A DNA stretch of 64,000 nucleotides, from positions 1 through 64,000 of the forward strand of contig JASBSR010000024.1 of assembly GCA_030148865.1 (NCBI GenBank). Reading direction: 5' to 3'. Every line of letters begins with the position of its first letter. Positions within the stretch are counted from its first letter, which is position 1. The notes beneath the pieces were generated by a model. The model ran no database searches, was not told where the DNA came from, and worked only from the letters and a program-made list of their open reading frames with translations. A program made the translations under genes and the position numbers. Source of the stretch: Gammaproteobacteria bacterium. Lineage in GTDB: Bacteria > Pseudomonadota > Gammaproteobacteria > SZUA-229. Positions 63,120 to 64,000 of the stretch are shown here, piece by piece.

Positions 63120-64000
63120 ATGTCCGATAAAACCGCCCCTGTCATTCTGGTCGATGGTTCGTCCTATCTCTATCGCGCCTATCACGTGCCGCAGTTGCAG
63201 CACCTGACTAACAGTCGTGGCGAAATGACCGGTGTGATCTACGGTGTGGTCAACATGCTGCGCAAACTGCGCAATGACTACCAGCCGGAATACATGGCAG
63301 TGGTGTTCGATGCCAAAGGCAAAACCTTCCGTCACGACATGTATCAGGACTATAAGGCGACGCGACCGCCGATGCCGGATGAGCTGCGCCGCCAGATCGA
63401 ACCGTTGCACGCTCTGGTGAAAGCCATGGGTTTTCGCCTGATCTCGGTTCCCGGGGTTGAAGCCGATGATGTCATTGGCAGTTACGCCACGCTGGCCAGC
63501 CAGCAAAAACGCGAGATGCTGATTTCAACCGGTGATAAGGACATGGCGCAGCTGGTGAGTCCGCAGGTGACGTTGATTAATACCATGAGCAATACCGTGC
63601 TTGATGCTGATGGCGTGGTGGAAAAATTTGGCGTCAAGCCCGAGCAGATCATCGACTATCTCGCGCTCATGGGCGACACTTCGGACAATATTCCCGGTGT
63701 ACCCAAAGTGGGCCCGAAAACGGCGAGCAAGTGGCTGAGTGAATATAAGACGCTGGATAATCTGGTGACGCACGCTGATGAGATCAAGGGCAAGGTCGGT
63801 GAGAGTCTGCGCGAATCGCTGGGTCAGTTGCCTTTGTCACGCGAGCTCACCACCATCAAATGCGATCTTGCGCTGGAAGATAGTATCGACGATTTAAAAA
63901 TTGCCGAACCGGATACTGCAACACTAAAAGAACTTTATACCGATTTACAGTTTCGTAGCTGGCTGGATGAGCTCGCTGGTGATGCCACAGAAAAAGCTCA
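63120..64000 (+). CDS. polA: DNA polymerase I, N-terminal part (cut by window edge)
   Basis: ATG at 63120 opens a frame that runs to the window end (about 293 codons). The sequence starts MSDKTAPVILVDGSSYLYRA. The 5'-3' exonuclease domain has EADDVIGSYATLA, STGDKDMAQLV and GDTSDNIPGVPKVGPKTA, the metal-binding acidic motifs. The 3'-5' exonuclease-like and polymerase domains are beyond the window. Confidence 0.96.
   Translation, partial: MSDKTAPVILVDGSSYLYRAYHVPQLQHLTNSRGEMTGVIYGVVNMLRKLRNDYQPEYMAVVFDAKGKTFRHDMYQDYKATRPPMPDELRRQIEPLHALVKAMGFRLISVPGVEADDVIGSYATLASQQKREMLISTGDKDMAQLVSPQVTLINTMSNTVLDADGVVEKFGVKPEQIIDYLALMGDTSDNIPGVPKVGPKTASKWLSEYKTLDNLVTHADEIKGKVGESLRESLGQLPLSRELTTIKCDLALEDSIDDLKIAEPDTATLKELYTDLQFRSWLDELAGDATEKA

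Noticed and set aside
1-64000. CRISPR arrays, tRNA and rRNA genes
   Set aside because: No regularly spaced direct repeats and no cloverleaf or rRNA sequence were noticed in reading; this was not a computed search.

Overview
The window is a chromosomal segment of a gammaproteobacterium. The evidence is gene order that follows the Pseudomonas-like core: argH / algZ-algR / hemD, lptM-lysA-dapF-DUF484-xerC, hslVU, ubiE-ubiJ-ubiB, plsB, and thrB beside polA. The genus cannot be named from the sequence. The presence of nosRZDFYL, a sigma54-type nitrate-uptake regulon and TRAP transport genes suggests a free-living, nitrate-using and denitrifying bacterium.

Layout. 0-0.6 kb: the end of an IS256-family element abutting a truncated restriction-enzyme-like gene. 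0.7-8.7 kb: redox, haem and regulatory genes (glutaredoxin, ferredoxin-reductase fusion, MOSC, hemD, AlgR/AlgZ), argH, an Hpt protein and a carboxylesterase. 8.7-15.3 kb: lysine/diaminopimelate genes, xerC and the HslVU protease. 15.4-23.9 kb: ubiquinone genes, a large secreted metalloprotease-like/beta-barrel protein and a UvrD-type helicase. 23.9-25.3 kb: a MITE-like palindromic element and a TRAP binding protein. 25.5-36.2 kb: envelope and lipid genes (DUF748, plsB, a phospholipase-D synthase) and a run of small conserved proteins, including a DUF427 gene with an in-frame TGA. 36.6-45.6 kb: a ferritin-like gene divergent from a clade-I nitrous-oxide reductase cluster (nosR-Z-D-F-Y-L), with two overlapping Fnr/Dnr-like boxes between them. 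46.5-54.9 kb: a nitrate-assimilation island (outer-membrane porin, ANTAR regulator plus globin, and nrtABC). 55-64 kb: a hydrolase/TlpA fusion, pirin, YebC, NERD, sulfotransferase, TRAP permease genes, thrB and the 5' part of polA.

The most interesting part is 46.5-54.9 kb. Three sigma54 promoters (-24/-12 elements with correct spacing) sit before the porin, before the ANTAR regulator/globin pair, and before nrtA. The nrtA leader carries two hexaloop stem-loops with A1 and G4 in both loops. The second shares its 3' arm with the 5' arm of an intrinsic terminator followed by six T. This is the known architecture of ANTAR-mediated antitermination. The porin transcript starts with a similar A1/G4 hexaloop hairpin. 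The ANTAR protein has lost the phospho-acceptor aspartate of its receiver domain, and no nasS partner lies in the window. A single NtrC/ANTAR circuit may therefore coordinate outer-membrane entry, inner-membrane nitrate import and NO protection. The assimilatory reductases themselves must be elsewhere.
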